64,000 bases of DNA from Mariniblastus fucicola (GCF_008087665.1 NZ_CP042912.1:1736001-1800000), one strand, 5' to 3'. Positions 31,869-42,800 are shown, counted from the first letter of the stretch. Notes: a model not told the origin generated them from the sequence alone. Translations and numbers: made by a program.

Positions 31869-34496
31869 ATGACTGAAAACGAAACGACAGATCAGGACAC
31901 GAGCGAGACGACCGCTTCGCGTGGGAACGGTGCCCTCATTGGACGCTTTCTGGCCGTCGGACTGTTCGTCGCACTGGGCACCTTCGCCGTCATCCAGTCA
32001 CTTTCTGGCGAGCGAATTCCAGAAGATCCAGGCACTGACAAACCGGGGGCTGACTCCGTGGTTGCCGAAGCTGAAGATAAAGATACCGACGTCAAATCGA
32101 TCGTCGACGCTCCAGTCATCAAACGCAAGGAAACGTTTGGAGGTTCCGTCGCCAATACAACGCCGTCGATGAAAGACAAGCCGAACCCAAACGGTCCGAG
32201 CAAGTTCGCCAAAACGTTTAAGCCAGCAACCACTCCCGCGACAATTACCAAGCGGCAGGCTCCGGGAACGTTCGACAGACCCACGATCTCAACCAGCCAA
32301 ACGAAAACTCCGCCGCCCAACCGAATTGCTCAACTGGAAACCGGATCGGCACGCAACACCTTCGGCATTGGAGGACCGGCAACGACTCCCGGAACGGCTG
32401 TCCAGAAAACCATTGGCGACGCCGCGAAGAACCTGAAGGATAAAGTCGGCGACGCAACGAGCAGCGTTTCCAATCGCTTCAATCAGATGGGCAATAGCCT
32501 GAAAGACACCGCCGGCGACGTGACCAATCGAGCCAAATCAACTTTCGGTTCAAGCACGGCTTCGCGATTCGGTGCGCCGAGCCAGACGAAGGCTCCGGAG
32601 GTCGCTTCCAGTGGCTCGCCGTTCGGGCAAAAGTCACCTGAAATCAAGCAAATCGAAGCCAAGCCGACGCTCGACTCCATGCCGGCGACGCGTCCTTTCG
32701 CCGCAAGCCAACCCAAACCCAGCGGCTTTCAAAGCAAGTCCTTGAATCCGATCTCAAGCACCTCACCACAGCAAACTCGGACGCCATCTGCGACTCCGGC
32801 GACTCGTCCAGGTTCGACATTTCCGCCCTCGAAATCTTCTGCTGCGTCGACGCCTGCCAGAAATCCGTTTGGGCAAAAGCCGACTGTTCAGTCTTTGGAC
32901 AGACCGTCCACCGGAGGCTTGAATGCCAAAACGAGCAGCACGTTTCAGAACTCAGGTAGAAACACTTCGCTTTCGCCGAGCGGCCAGACGCGAATGCCAA
33001 ATTCCGCCTCGCAACCCCGAACTCAAACTCCGGCTCGAACTCAACTGCCATCCGCATCGACTCGGCCGCCCATGGTCCAGGCCAGTCGCGTCAGCTCGAA
33101 ACCTGGCGATCGTCAATTCGAAGGCGTGCAGTCTCCTTCGATGATCATTCAAAAGTTCAGCCCGAACGAAATACAAGTCAACCAAACGGCTGACTTCGAA
33201 GTCAAAATTCGCAACGTCGGCCGCGTCTCGGTGGACGACGTTCTGGTTGTCGATCAGGTTCCCGAAGGAGCCCGATTCATTGACGCCAATCCAAAACCTT
33301 CGTCTCAGTCCCGCAACGGCGAATTGCAGTGGCAGTTGGGGACCATGAAACCGGGCGAAGAGCGTACGATTCTGCTTCAGCTTCAGCCAACGGTTCCTGG
33401 TGAAATCGGCAGCGTCGCTCAGTTCTACTTTGGCGGACGCGCCTCTAACCGAACCAAAGTGACCCAGCCGAAGCTCACGATCACTCACACCGCTGATCCG
33501 AAAATTCTGATCGGCAACAACGTCGAATTCGACGTCACGGTGGAAAACACGGGCAACGGACCGGCTCATGATGTCATCATCCAGGAAGAAGTCCCGGAGT
33601 TGCTTGAGTTTCAGGACGGATCGCGGGAGCTTGAATACGAAATTGGAACGCTGATGCCGGGCCAATCCCGTCGAGTTCGACTAGGTTTGCGAGCGGCTCG
33701 CGTCGGACGTTTACGCAACGTCATGTTTGCATCCGCCAAAGGTGGGCTTCAGGCAAAACACGAAACGGATGTCGAAATCATCGCGCCGAAACTGACGACG
33801 TCCAGCGAAGGCCCAACCACACGGTACATCCAGCGACAGGTGGCTCATACGTTCACCGTTGGCAATCAGGGAACAGCTGCGGCGACGAATCTGCGACTGA
33901 TCGCACGGCTTCCGAGCGGACTGCGATTCGTCAGTGCCAACAATCGCGGACAATACGATCGCAACTCGCACGCTGTCATTTGGCAGATGCGTGACTTGAA
34001 CGCGGGAAGTTCGGGAGACGTCGAAGTCGTTACCTCGCCGGTTGAAGCCGGAGAACAGAATATTAAGTTCGAAGCTGAAGCGGATTTGAATCAAAAATCT
34101 GAGACGATGCAGAAGCTCAACGTGTTGCATCTGGTCGATGTGTTCTTCGACATCGATGATGTGGTCGATCCGATTGAGATCGGAGCGGATACGCGTTACC
34201 GAATCAGTCTGGTCAATCAGGGAACGCAGGCTGCGACCAACGTGCAGCTGCAAATTGATTTTCCGTCAGGCCTTGAGCCGACTTCAGTGGACGGCGATCT
34301 TCGAAACCAGATTCGCAATCAGCAGGTTCTGTTCGAGCCGATAACCAGTTTGCGACCGGGTGAAGAGCTCAATGTGATCGTGCAGGCGAAAGGCCGCGCC
34401 GACGGTGACCATCGCGTCGTCGTGACGATGAAAGCCGGTACGCGGGCGACTCCGGTCAGCAAAGAAGAAACCACACGGGTTTACTCAGACCGCTAG
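31869..34496 (+). CDS. Large single-TM protein with DUF11-type repeats
   Basis: 875 residues from the ATG at 31869. One TM helix at about residues 24-43 anchors a long Pro/Ser/Thr/Gln-rich, low-complexity linker (about 60-420) that should be disordered and extracellular. The remaining 450 residues are four repeated beta-domains of the DUF11/CARDB type: FEVKIRNVGRVSVDDVLVVD, FDVTVENTGNGPAHDVIIQE, FTVGNQGTAAATNLRLIAR and YRISLVNQGTQAATNVQLQI. Such arrays are common in planctomycete surface proteins. Adhesive or structural role inferred. Confidence 0.88.
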   Translation: MTENETTDQDTSETTASRGNGALIGRFLAVGLFVALGTFAVIQSLSGERIPEDPGTDKPGADSVVAEAEDKDTDVKSIVDAPVIKRKETFGGSVANTTPSMKDKPNPNGPSKFAKTFKPATTPATITKRQAPGTFDRPTISTSQTKTPPPNRIAQLETGSARNTFGIGGPATTPGTAVQKTIGDAAKNLKDKVGDATSSVSNRFNQMGNSLKDTAGDVTNRAKSTFGSSTASRFGAPSQTKAPEVASSGSPFGQKSPEIKQIEAKPTLDSMPATRPFAASQPKPSGFQSKSLNPISSTSPQQTRTPSATPATRPGSTFPPSKSSAASTPARNPFGQKPTVQSLDRPSTGGLNAKTSSTFQNSGRNTSLSPSGQTRMPNSASQPRTQTPARTQLPSASTRPPMVQASRVSSKPGDRQFEGVQSPSMIIQKFSPNEIQVNQTADFEVKIRNVGRVSVDDVLVVDQVPEGARFIDANPKPSSQSRNGELQWQLGTMKPGEERTILLQLQPTVPGEIGSVAQFYFGGRASNRTKVTQPKLTITHTADPKILIGNNVEFDVTVENTGNGPAHDVIIQEEVPELLEFQDGSRELEYEIGTLMPGQSRRVRLGLRAARVGRLRNVMFASAKGGLQAKHETDVEIIAPKLTTSSEGPTTRYIQRQVAHTFTVGNQGTAAATNLRLIARLPSGLRFVSANNRGQYDRNSHAVIWQMRDLNAGSSGDVEVVTSPVEAGEQNIKFEAEADLNQKSETMQKLNVLHLVDVFFDIDDVVDPIEIGADTRYRISLVNQGTQAATNVQLQIDFPSGLEPTSVDGDLRNQIRNQQVLFEPITSLRPGEELNVIVQAKGRADGDHRVVVTMKAGTRATPVSKEETTRVYSDR

Positions 34497-34592
34497 GATC
34501 AAACGGGCTGAGTCGTTGCCAGCAACGTTCTCTTTTGAACCAGATTCGGTATCATGACGTTCCACAGGATGACCCTCCTAACGGAATGAACT

Positions 34593-37574
34593 TTGAAACC
34601 GCCAACGATCCAACGAATTTTTCTGGGGCTGCATCAGCCGCCACTGCTGACGGCAGCAGAGCGACTGTTTGAGTCCGGGTTTGCGAAATTAAATTCGTCG
34701 CAATCGACTTCGGCCGGTGCGACGCTTGACATGTCCAATGTCCTGATCGTTGTGCCGACCACACGAGCCAGACATCGGCTGATGCAATTGCTGGCTGTGC
34801 AAGCTCAGGAGCGTGACGCCGCGTTTTCGCCGCCGGAAATTACGACGCTGGGGAGTTTCCCGGAGTATCTCTACACGCCGGAAAAGCTGCTGGCGACCGA
34901 TTTGGCTCAGCAGATCGCGTGGTCGCGTGCTCTTGAGCAAACGCCCGACGAAGAAATCGAATGTCTCACCGGGCGGGCGGATGTCGAAGACCTCAAAGAC
35001 TGGCAACCGCTGGCGAGGTTGCTTTCGCGATTGCACACGCGATTGGCCAGCGACGTGTGGAGTTTTCGAAGCGTCGCTCGTGAAGTCGCCGAACTCGATG
35101 GCTTTCTGAAAAACGAGCTTGAGCGTTGGGAAGTGCTTCGCGAAGTCCAGAATCGCTACTATCAGATCCTTGGCAAAGCCGACCTGTGGGATCGCCAGGC
35201 GGCTCGCAACTACATCGCCGCCGCGGGGCTGAAGGATGATATCAAAGAAGTCCGTTGCCGCACTGACAAGGACGTCGTGTTGGTCGCGACCGCCGACATT
35301 AACCGTAGCATCGAAGGCATGTTGGCTCAGTTGACCTCACAAGTCACCGTCATGATTGCGGCCGACAAATCGCATGCGGATCGCTTTGACGAATATGGAA
35401 ACTTGATCACGACTCAGTGGCTCGAAGCTTCCGTTGCCGTGCCGGACGACAAGATTCTGTTCGTGGATGGGCCAGCCGATCAAGCCGCCTGTGCAGCTCA
35501 CTTTATCACGCACCTCGACAGCGATTACTCAACCGATGAGGTCACGATCGGCGTACCGACTGAGGAGCTGATTCCTCAGCTTCAGCGAAGTATCAACTCG
35601 ATCGAATTGACGCATCGAAACCTTGCAGGAAAACCGCTGGGTGAAACAGCTCCGGTTCGTTTGATGTTGGCTTGTCGCGAATACTTCAAGCAACAGGACT
35701 ACAACGCGTTCGCGATCCTGCTGCGGCATCCCGACATGTATCGCTGGCTGACCGAGCAATTGGGCGACGATGAGAATTCCGTAGACGGATATCTGGATGC
35801 GTTGGACGACTATCAAAACAGAAAGCTGCCGGACTGGATTCGAATTGGCGACGAGAGTCCGTTTGGCGATCCGGCGAAGATAGCAAAGCGATTCACCGAA
35901 GGCGACGCGGGCTCAAAAAAGCGAGCCGGTATTGAGGCCGATAACGTTCGGCTGTTGAATACGGTTCACCGGTTGATCGCCAGCCTGCTGCGTCCGCTCG
36001 ACAAACCACCGCAGAAGATTTCGAAGTGGACCGAGCCCTGGTCGGATATTCTGATTGCGATTTACGGCGAACGTGAACTTGATCGCAACATCGCGCTTGA
36101 CCAACAGACTTTGTTGGCGTGTCAGGCCATGCACACGGCGTTAGCGAACCATCGGCATGTCCCCGCCGAATTCGGCACAACGTGTTCGGCGGTTGAAGCT
36201 CTCGAGTGGGCGTTGGAAGCGGCTTCGGATCAGCGAGTCGTCGATCCGCCGATCATCGACGCGATTGAGTTCGCCGGTTGGCTCGATCTGCCGCTCGATG
36301 ACGCGCCGGTGATGGCGATCGTGGGCATGAACGACGAATATGTGCCGACTTCCGAGTTCGGTCATCAGTTTCTCCCGAACAAGCTTTGCGAACAGCTTGG
36401 CATACTTGACAACAACCGGCGATTCGCGCGTGATGTCTACGCGTTGACCTTGATTACTTCGGTCCGAGATGACTACCTGTTGATTTCCGGTCGAAATAAC
36501 GCGTCCAAAGATCCGCTCAAGCCCAGTCGGCTACTTTTCACGCAGGACCAACAGACCTCTGCCCAGCGTGCTTATTCGTTTTTCAGTTTCGAAGGCAAGG
36601 ATGAGAACAACTTTTGGCTGTTCGAAAAGAGTCTGGCTGAGAAAACGACGACGCAGCAGTTTTCGGTCCCGCGGCCTCATATCGTAAAACCGATTGATTC
36701 GATGCGAGTCACGCAGTTCAAGGATTATTTGAAATGTCCCTATCGTTTTTACTTGCAGCACGTTCTGCGGCTCGACGAAACGGCAGACGACTGGTCAGAA
36801 ATGAGCGGCGGAACGTTCGGCGATCTGGCTCATGATGTTTTGCAGTCGTTTTACGAAGCCGACATAAAAGAGTCGAAAGACGACGAGGAGATTTTCGACT
36901 GGTTGAGCAAACAGTTGGATCACGAATCAGGGATTCGATTTCCCGGATCGCGTTTGCCGGCGCTGCGGATTCAACTGGAGCAGCTTCGCGGTCGGCTAGA
37001 GAAATTTTCTACGCTGCAAGCCGCACAGCGTCAGGAAGGTTGGCAGATCGTTAGCTGTGAGGAGTTGCTGTATCACGAATTGATGGTCGACAACGAACCG
37101 TTCACCATTCGCGGAAAAATTGACCGCGTCGATCGGCACGAAGTCACCGGCCAGGTTGCGGTCTGGGATTATAAGACTTCCGATTCTGGCAACGATCCGC
37201 AGAAAGCTCATCTGAAGAACAAGCAATGGATCGACTTGCAGTTGCCGCTTTATCGTCATCTGGTTCGCGAAGTCGACATCATCAAAGGCGCCAATTTGGA
37301 CGACATCTCGTTGGGCTACATTTTGCTGTCCAAGAATTTGAACGATATCAAGTTCGCGAAAGCTCGTTGGGATTCGTCGATGCTGGACTATGCGGACAAG
37401 GAAGCGTTTCGCGTGATCCGTGACATTCGAGCCGGCGTGTTTGGGCCGCCCACCGATCCGCCGCCGATTTTCTCGGAAAAGTACGCTGCGATTTGCCAGG
37501 ACAACGTGTTTGAACGCGACTCGATCGTGGCCGCTGAGTTCGGGTTCGCAGCCGAGGAGGCGCCGCCATGGTAG
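34593..37574 (+). CDS. addB: AddB-like protein, PD-(D/E)XK nuclease
   Basis: 993 residues from a TTG at 34593; no ATG competes. The N-terminal two-thirds is the inactivated helicase-like region of AddB, starting VLIVVPTTRARHRLM. The C-terminus has the RecB-type nuclease: RVTQFKDYLKCPYRFYLQHV, then IRGKIDRVDRHEVTGQ and VWDYKTSDSG with the Asp...Asp-Tyr-Lys set. Of the four iron-sulfur cysteines of AddB only CPYRF is obvious. Forms with AddA a double-strand-break resection enzyme. The stop overlaps the addA start by 7 bases. Confidence 0.9.
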   Translation: MKPPTIQRIFLGLHQPPLLTAAERLFESGFAKLNSSQSTSAGATLDMSNVLIVVPTTRARHRLMQLLAVQAQERDAAFSPPEITTLGSFPEYLYTPEKLLATDLAQQIAWSRALEQTPDEEIECLTGRADVEDLKDWQPLARLLSRLHTRLASDVWSFRSVAREVAELDGFLKNELERWEVLREVQNRYYQILGKADLWDRQAARNYIAAAGLKDDIKEVRCRTDKDVVLVATADINRSIEGMLAQLTSQVTVMIAADKSHADRFDEYGNLITTQWLEASVAVPDDKILFVDGPADQAACAAHFITHLDSDYSTDEVTIGVPTEELIPQLQRSINSIELTHRNLAGKPLGETAPVRLMLACREYFKQQDYNAFAILLRHPDMYRWLTEQLGDDENSVDGYLDALDDYQNRKLPDWIRIGDESPFGDPAKIAKRFTEGDAGSKKRAGIEADNVRLLNTVHRLIASLLRPLDKPPQKISKWTEPWSDILIAIYGERELDRNIALDQQTLLACQAMHTALANHRHVPAEFGTTCSAVEALEWALEAASDQRVVDPPIIDAIEFAGWLDLPLDDAPVMAIVGMNDEYVPTSEFGHQFLPNKLCEQLGILDNNRRFARDVYALTLITSVRDDYLLISGRNNASKDPLKPSRLLFTQDQQTSAQRAYSFFSFEGKDENNFWLFEKSLAEKTTTQQFSVPRPHIVKPIDSMRVTQFKDYLKCPYRFYLQHVLRLDETADDWSEMSGGTFGDLAHDVLQSFYEADIKESKDDEEIFDWLSKQLDHESGIRFPGSRLPALRIQLEQLRGRLEKFSTLQAAQRQEGWQIVSCEELLYHELMVDNEPFTIRGKIDRVDRHEVTGQVAVWDYKTSDSGNDPQKAHLKNKQWIDLQLPLYRHLVREVDIIKGANLDDISLGYILLSKNLNDIKFAKARWDSSMLDYADKEAFRVIRDIRAGVFGPPTDPPPIFSEKYAAICQDNVFERDSIVAAEFGFAAEEAPPW

Positions 37575-40500
37575 ACAATCGCATTCCCACGGAGACCGCT
37601 GGGGTTTTTGAGAACATCGTCATTCGTGCGTCGGCGGGTACGGGGAAAACGTTTCAGCTTTCGAATCGCTATTTGAATCTGCTGGTTTCCGGAGTCGACT
37701 GTCAGGAAATTCTGGCGACGACGTTCACCAAAAAAGGTGCCGGCGAAATCCTTGACCGGATCATCCAGCGACTTTCGAAAGCTGCTCTCTCAGCGGAACA
37801 CGCGTCGCGGTTGCAGTCCGAATTGGGCGTTCCGTTGGAGCAGGATCGGGCTGCCGAGGTGCTGCAAAAACTGCTGCGGAACTTGCACCGGTTGGAGATT
37901 GGAACGCTCGACAGCTTCTTCAATCGTGTCGCCCGGGTGTTTTCGCTGGAACTCGGTTTGCCGCCGGCTTGGGATATCGTTGACGAACAGCAGATCGAAA
38001 TGTTGTCTCGGCGGACGATTCATGACCTGCTTCGACAGAAAGACGTCGCAACTTTGTTGCCGTTGGTGGCCAAGGGAGAATCCAGCCGCAAGATCGCGAC
38101 GCTGGTGCGCGATGTTGTGAAGCAAATGTACATGATTCGCCGTGAATCACAGCCCGAAGCCTGGGATCGTCTGGAGGAAGTGAAGACGTTTCTCAGTGAC
38201 GATGAATTGTCCGAAGTGACGGCGCGGGCAGAGGCGATGAAGTTCGACAAGAAGAACCTCACCAAGACCTGGGACGCCAAAATGGTTCCCATGATCCAGC
38301 AGGAATCCTGGAGCGATCTTGCGGAACAGACCTGGTTCGTCAACGTGCTGGAAGGAACGGGTCGGTACGGACGCACGATTTTGCCAGAGGAAAACATTGC
38401 GCTGGTGCAGGCTTTGATTCGCCATTGCCGCGCGTGGATTACAACGCGGCTGATCAAACAGAACCGAGCGACGTGTGCGTTGCTGGGGTTGTACGGAGAG
38501 CGATTGGAATCGATCAAGGCCGAGATGGGGCAGATGCGTTTCGAAGACGTCACCGAAAGGCTGGTTGAGTTCGTGGCGATGTGGAACACGGATCGATTCG
38601 CGTTTCGTCTGGACCACCAGATTCGACATTTGCTGCTGGACGAGTTTCAGGATACTTCGCCGACTCAGTGGAACGTCATCGAGCCGTTCGCGAAAGCCGT
38701 TTGCCATTCGAATGATCCGCTGCGATCTTTCTTTTGTGTTGGCGACATGAAGCAGGCCATCTTTGGTTGGCGCGGCGGCGTGGCGGAGATTTTTGACCTG
38801 GTCGAACGAAAACTGGATGGGCTGGACAAAGCCGAACCGCTTTCGACAAGCTACCGTAGCTCGCAAGTCATCATCGATTTCGTGAACGACGTGTTCATGC
38901 ACTTGGACGACTATCAGAGCGATAGTGAAGTCGTCAATCGCGCGGTTCATGGCTGGGAAGAGTGGTTCAATCTGCATTCCACGGCGAAGAAGGAACTCGG
39001 CGGTCACGTCACGGTCGAGTATGCGTCTGACGCGACGCTTGAGACGAAAAAATCTGCCGGCAGTGAAGGGTTGGTCAACAACGAACGCAATGAGAATCTG
39101 AAAATTTCCACTGTCGAGCGTGTGCGGCGACTGCACGAGACGCTTCCGGCGGACAAAACGATCGGCGTGCTGGTTCCGACCAACAAGGAAGTCGGCCAGC
39201 TGATTTTCATGCTGCAGTCGGCCGGCATTCGGGCGTCCGAAGAAGGCGGAACGGCGCTCACGGATTCCGCAGCCGTCGAAATCGTGCTGTCGGCACTGAA
39301 GTTGGCGGACCATCCCGGCGACAGCATCGCTCGCTTTCACCTTTCGCATTCACCACTGGCGAAAATGTTCGAACTGGAGCCCGAAACGGTCGAAAACCAG
39401 TCCGCAAACCGAACCGCTGCCGTCGAAGGAGCGGCTATGCTTCGTGAGCGGTTGGTGCAGGAAGGCTACGGTCCGACGATCGAGTCTCTGGCCAGAACGC
39501 TGGCTCCGAGTTGCACGAAGCGCGAGCTGCTTCGGTTGCAGCACCTTGTTAGGCTGGCTTATTCGAATCGATCCGACAGTCAACGCTGGTCGATGCGCCC
39601 CAATCGGTTCGTTGAGTACGTTCGCGAGGAAGTCAAAATTGCGGACGCAAGTTCGGCTCGCGTTCGCGTGATGACGGTGCACAAATCAAAAGGCCTCGAA
39701 TTCGACGCCGTCGTGTTGCCGATGCGATACCTGAAAAACGGCTGGCTGGGCCATACGCCACCGTTGATCGTCGGACGCCCAACGCCAACCGACGATATCA
39801 ATATTGTGTCGCGATACGCCAACGTGCACCATCGCAAACTGTTGCCTGATTCGTTGCAGGAGATTTTTGAAGACGATCAGGAACGCACGGTTCGCGAACG
39901 GATGTGCAATTTCTATGTCGCTGTCACCCGAGCTGTTCATTCGTTGCATATCGTGTGTTCTTACGGTCACAAGCCGCACGGGAAAACCGAAGCGGGGGTT
40001 TTGTTGGCGTTGCTTTGTCCAGAGTTAATCGAAAAAGGCGAAGGGCGGAAGAAAGACAAAGTGGTCCGCAAAGAAGGGCTGTTGTACGAGCGAGGCGATG
40101 CGAACTGGTTCCAGGCTGAATCCGGGGACGCGGCAAAAACGGATGAAGGCATCGATTCGGCTGTAGTCAAACAATACTATTCGCAAAATCTCACGAACAA
40201 TCTGTACCGTCCGCTTTCACGGGCCGCGAAATCTATGCGTGGGATGGCTCGGGTGCGGCCGTCGATGCTCGAAGGTGGCAATCGCGTCCGGCTGAGTGAA
40301 ACGCTGACTTCTCCAGACCGCGAAATGGCGCTCGAGTTCGGCGAGCTGATGCATTGTTGCTTTGAGCAGATTCGTTGGCTTGACGAAGGCGAGTCAATTT
40401 CTGACGGCGAGCTTCGAAAGCTGCTTAAAGAAAAGTCGCCCGGTTCCGGCCAAATCGAAGCCGCGATCAAAAGGTTTCGTGAACTGCTGCAATTTGACAA

Positions 40501-41053
40501 TCTGAAAAATCTGCTGTCTTCGTCTTCCGTCAAAGAGCAGTACGTCATTCCCGATCTGGACGCAACGGAAGCGTCTGGTTCAGCCAATCGGATCGAAGTC
40601 CACACCGAGAAGCGATTGGCGGTGTTGATGGATCAGCTGGATCACGTCGATTCGGATTCCGGTTCTCTGATCGAAGGCACGGTGGATCGCCTGGTTTTGG
40701 TCTATGAAGACGGCCAGATCGTTGCCGCGGAGATTATCGATTTCAAAGTCGATCATATTGACGACTCAAATTTGACGGGCCGAATTGAGTTTTATCGCCC
40801 GCAGTTGACGGCCTATCGGGCTGCGGTTGAAAAGATGCTTGGGCTGGCTGCGGATCGAATCGCCACGCGTCTGGTTTTTGTGCAGTCTGGGCAAGTGATT
40901 CAGGTGGACTCGCTGGACCACTCGGTCGACAACAGCACGGACCTGAAGCTGCCTCGCAAGAAGAAGTTGAAACCACCCAAGGCCGCGACGAAGCGACCGA
41001 AAAAGGAAGCGTCCGAAGTCCAGCAGACTTTCTGGTCAGATGACGTTGAGTAG
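37568..41053 (+). CDS. addA: AddA-like UvrD/RecB-family helicase-nuclease
   Basis: 1161 residues from the ATG at 37568, overlapping addB. UvrD-type motifs in order: Walker A ASAGTGKT (21-28), TTFTKKGAGEILDRI, Walker B LLLDEFQDTSPTQW, VGDMKQAIFGWRGG, VRVMTVHKSKGLEFDAVVLP and FYVAVTRAVHSLHIV. The C-terminal nuclease has EGTVDRLVLVYEDGQIVAAE and IIDFKVDHID. Partner of AddB in recombinational repair. Length and domain order are normal for AddA. Translational coupling to addB suggests fixed stoichiometry. Confidence 0.94.
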   Translation: MVDNRIPTETAGVFENIVIRASAGTGKTFQLSNRYLNLLVSGVDCQEILATTFTKKGAGEILDRIIQRLSKAALSAEHASRLQSELGVPLEQDRAAEVLQKLLRNLHRLEIGTLDSFFNRVARVFSLELGLPPAWDIVDEQQIEMLSRRTIHDLLRQKDVATLLPLVAKGESSRKIATLVRDVVKQMYMIRRESQPEAWDRLEEVKTFLSDDELSEVTARAEAMKFDKKNLTKTWDAKMVPMIQQESWSDLAEQTWFVNVLEGTGRYGRTILPEENIALVQALIRHCRAWITTRLIKQNRATCALLGLYGERLESIKAEMGQMRFEDVTERLVEFVAMWNTDRFAFRLDHQIRHLLLDEFQDTSPTQWNVIEPFAKAVCHSNDPLRSFFCVGDMKQAIFGWRGGVAEIFDLVERKLDGLDKAEPLSTSYRSSQVIIDFVNDVFMHLDDYQSDSEVVNRAVHGWEEWFNLHSTAKKELGGHVTVEYASDATLETKKSAGSEGLVNNERNENLKISTVERVRRLHETLPADKTIGVLVPTNKEVGQLIFMLQSAGIRASEEGGTALTDSAAVEIVLSALKLADHPGDSIARFHLSHSPLAKMFELEPETVENQSANRTAAVEGAAMLRERLVQEGYGPTIESLARTLAPSCTKRELLRLQHLVRLAYSNRSDSQRWSMRPNRFVEYVREEVKIADASSARVRVMTVHKSKGLEFDAVVLPMRYLKNGWLGHTPPLIVGRPTPTDDINIVSRYANVHHRKLLPDSLQEIFEDDQERTVRERMCNFYVAVTRAVHSLHIVCSYGHKPHGKTEAGVLLALLCPELIEKGEGRKKDKVVRKEGLLYERGDANWFQAESGDAAKTDEGIDSAVVKQYYSQNLTNNLYRPLSRAAKSMRGMARVRPSMLEGGNRVRLSETLTSPDREMALEFGELMHCCFEQIRWLDEGESISDGELRKLLKEKSPGSGQIEAAIKRFRELLQFDNLKNLLSSSSVKEQYVIPDLDATEASGSANRIEVHTEKRLAVLMDQLDHVDSDSGSLIEGTVDRLVLVYEDGQIVAAEIIDFKVDHIDDSNLTGRIEFYRPQLTAYRAAVEKMLGLAADRIATRLVFVQSGQVIQVDSLDHSVDNSTDLKLPRKKKLKPPKAATKRPKKEASEVQQTFWSDDVE

Positions 41054-41197
41054 GCCGCGATAAAAAGTCTGTCGAATTCGTGAGTTCGCTGCAATTCGGA
41101 AGAAAGTTTTTCCGCACACTTGCGTCCAAGACCAATGTTGCCGATCCTGTGATGTTTCTTGCCCCGCGATGCTTCCCAAACTTCTCTGTCTGGTTTC

Positions 41198-42115
41198 ATG
41201 TACCAAGTTCTGATTGTCTACTGCGTTCTCATTATCATCGTCTCGACGGTGGGCGGATCGCTGCCGTCGATGATGAAACTGACGCATCGCAGGATTCAGT
41301 TGGTGCTGAGTTTGGTCGCTGGTGTGATGTTGGGCGTGGCGCTGTTGCACCTGCTGCCGCTGGCGATTACCAAACTGGGTTCGGCAGAGACAGCGTTGGT
41401 GGTTTGCCTGTTCGCGCTGTTGTTCATGTTTTTCATGGTGCGGCTGTTTCACTTTCACCAGCACGACCTGGCGGTCGATACCGAGCATCAGCACAAACAA
41501 AAAGAACTTTGCGACAACGAACGCGACCATCACCATGTTCACTGTGACCACCATCACGGAGAAAAAGATTTTAGCTGGGCCGGGCTCTGTTTCGGGCTCG
41601 CGATCCACACGCTGATCGACGGTTTTGCGTTGGCAGCGGCGACGATGTCCGAGCATTCGGTTTGGGTCGGATTTGGCGTATTCCTGGCAATCTTTCTACA
41701 CAAGCCGCTCGACGCGATGTCGATCACCAGCCTGATGCACGCCAGAGGTTGGACCGTCAATCAGCAGGTCGTGGTCAGCCTGATTTTCTCACTCGTTTGC
41801 CCGATCGGTGCCGCGTTGTTCTACTTCGGAGTTTCCCAGTTCGCGGCCAGTGAAATTGTGCTCGGATACTGCCTCGCCTTTTCAGCCGGAATTTTCCTGT
41901 GCATCTCGCTTGGAGACCTGTTGCCCGAAGTTCACTTTCACGCCCACGATCGAATGCAACTGTCCACGATGTTGCTGTTGGGAGTCGCCATCGCGTTCGG
42001 CATCGAATACTTGCCCGGCCACCGGCACACCCCGACGGATGCCCAGATCGATCGTGTACCGGTGAGCGTCGAAGCGCCGGTGGACTCATCCGTCGCGGTT
42101 GATGGCGCGGATTGA
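41198..42115 (+). CDS. ZIP family metal transporter
   Basis: 305 residues from the ATG at 41198; a frame from 41159 adds 13 poor residues. Eight TM helices are visible; the variable loop after helix 3 is His-rich (FHFHQHDLAVDTEHQHKQKE, DHHHVHCDHHHGEK), the usual ZIP signature. Helix 4 AIHTLIDGFALAAAT and helix 5 AIFLHKPLDAMSI carry the metal-site HxxxD and HKxxD residues. Likely imports zinc or another divalent ion. Confidence 0.93.
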   Translation: MYQVLIVYCVLIIIVSTVGGSLPSMMKLTHRRIQLVLSLVAGVMLGVALLHLLPLAITKLGSAETALVVCLFALLFMFFMVRLFHFHQHDLAVDTEHQHKQKELCDNERDHHHVHCDHHHGEKDFSWAGLCFGLAIHTLIDGFALAAATMSEHSVWVGFGVFLAIFLHKPLDAMSITSLMHARGWTVNQQVVVSLIFSLVCPIGAALFYFGVSQFAASEIVLGYCLAFSAGIFLCISLGDLLPEVHFHAHDRMQLSTMLLLGVAIAFGIEYLPGHRHTPTDAQIDRVPVSVEAPVDSSVAVDGAD

Positions 42116-42152
42116 AATTGGCAATGACTGGTCGCCCACGCGTATCGTTTCT

Positions 42153-42800
42153 TTACGGAGCGATGCGGAATCGAGTCCAGTCGCCATCATTTCCTCGCTG
42201 ATAGACCACGCGATCGTGCATTCGATCCAGTCGCCCCTGCCAGAATTCGATGACTTCTGGAGTCAGTCGATAGCCGCCCCAGTCGTCAGGCAGCGGAACC
42301 TCCTGACCGTCGTATTTCGTTTCCAACTCTGCCCGAATCTGCTCCAGCTGTTCGCGGGACTCAACTTTTTCGGATTGCCGTGACGCCAACGCGCCAAGCT
42401 GCGAACCGCGCGGTCGGGAGTGGAAATACTTCAGCGAATCTTCTCGCGATGTTTTGACAGTGCGACCTCGCAGGCGAACTTGCTGTCCCAGCCAAGCCCA
42501 GTGAAACGTTACCGATGCATTCGGGTTTTCGGCAAGCTGTTGCCCTTTGGTCGAACCGTAGTTGGTGTAAAACCGGATCGAGTCCTCGTCGAGGCCCTTG
42601 AGCAGCACCGTTCGCGACGTCACGATTCCATCCAGGCCAGCCGTCGCCAGGATCATCGCATTGGGCTCGAACCATTGATCCGGACAATTTTCGGAAGCGG
42701 TTGTGATCCAGTTTCGAAACGTAATCAACGGATTCGCGTCAAGCGTCGACTCTTCGATGCCGTGCGTTTCGTATTCTTTGCGAAGCTCTTTAAAGTCCAT
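42153..42800 (-). CDS. pdxH: Pyridoxamine 5'-phosphate oxidase
   Basis: 215 residues from the ATG at 42800. Oxidises PNP/PMP to PLP with FMN. Characteristic segments: NAMILATAGLDGIVTSRTVLL, IRFYTNYGSTKGQQL and the C-terminal WGGYRLTPEVIEFWQGRLDR with the conserved FMN/PLP contacts, ending FRIAP. Size is exactly that of the family. Convergent with the ZIP gene, 37 bases apart. Confidence 0.97.
   Translation of the reverse strand: MDFKELRKEYETHGIEESTLDANPLITFRNWITTASENCPDQWFEPNAMILATAGLDGIVTSRTVLLKGLDEDSIRFYTNYGSTKGQQLAENPNASVTFHWAWLGQQVRLRGRTVKTSREDSLKYFHSRPRGSQLGALASRQSEKVESREQLEQIRAELETKYDGQEVPLPDDWGGYRLTPEVIEFWQGRLDRMHDRVVYQRGNDGDWTRFRIAP

Noticed and set aside
38147-39349. Minus-strand frame inside addA
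   Set aside because: Shadow of a gene with complete UvrD motifs; composition follows the third codon positions of addA.
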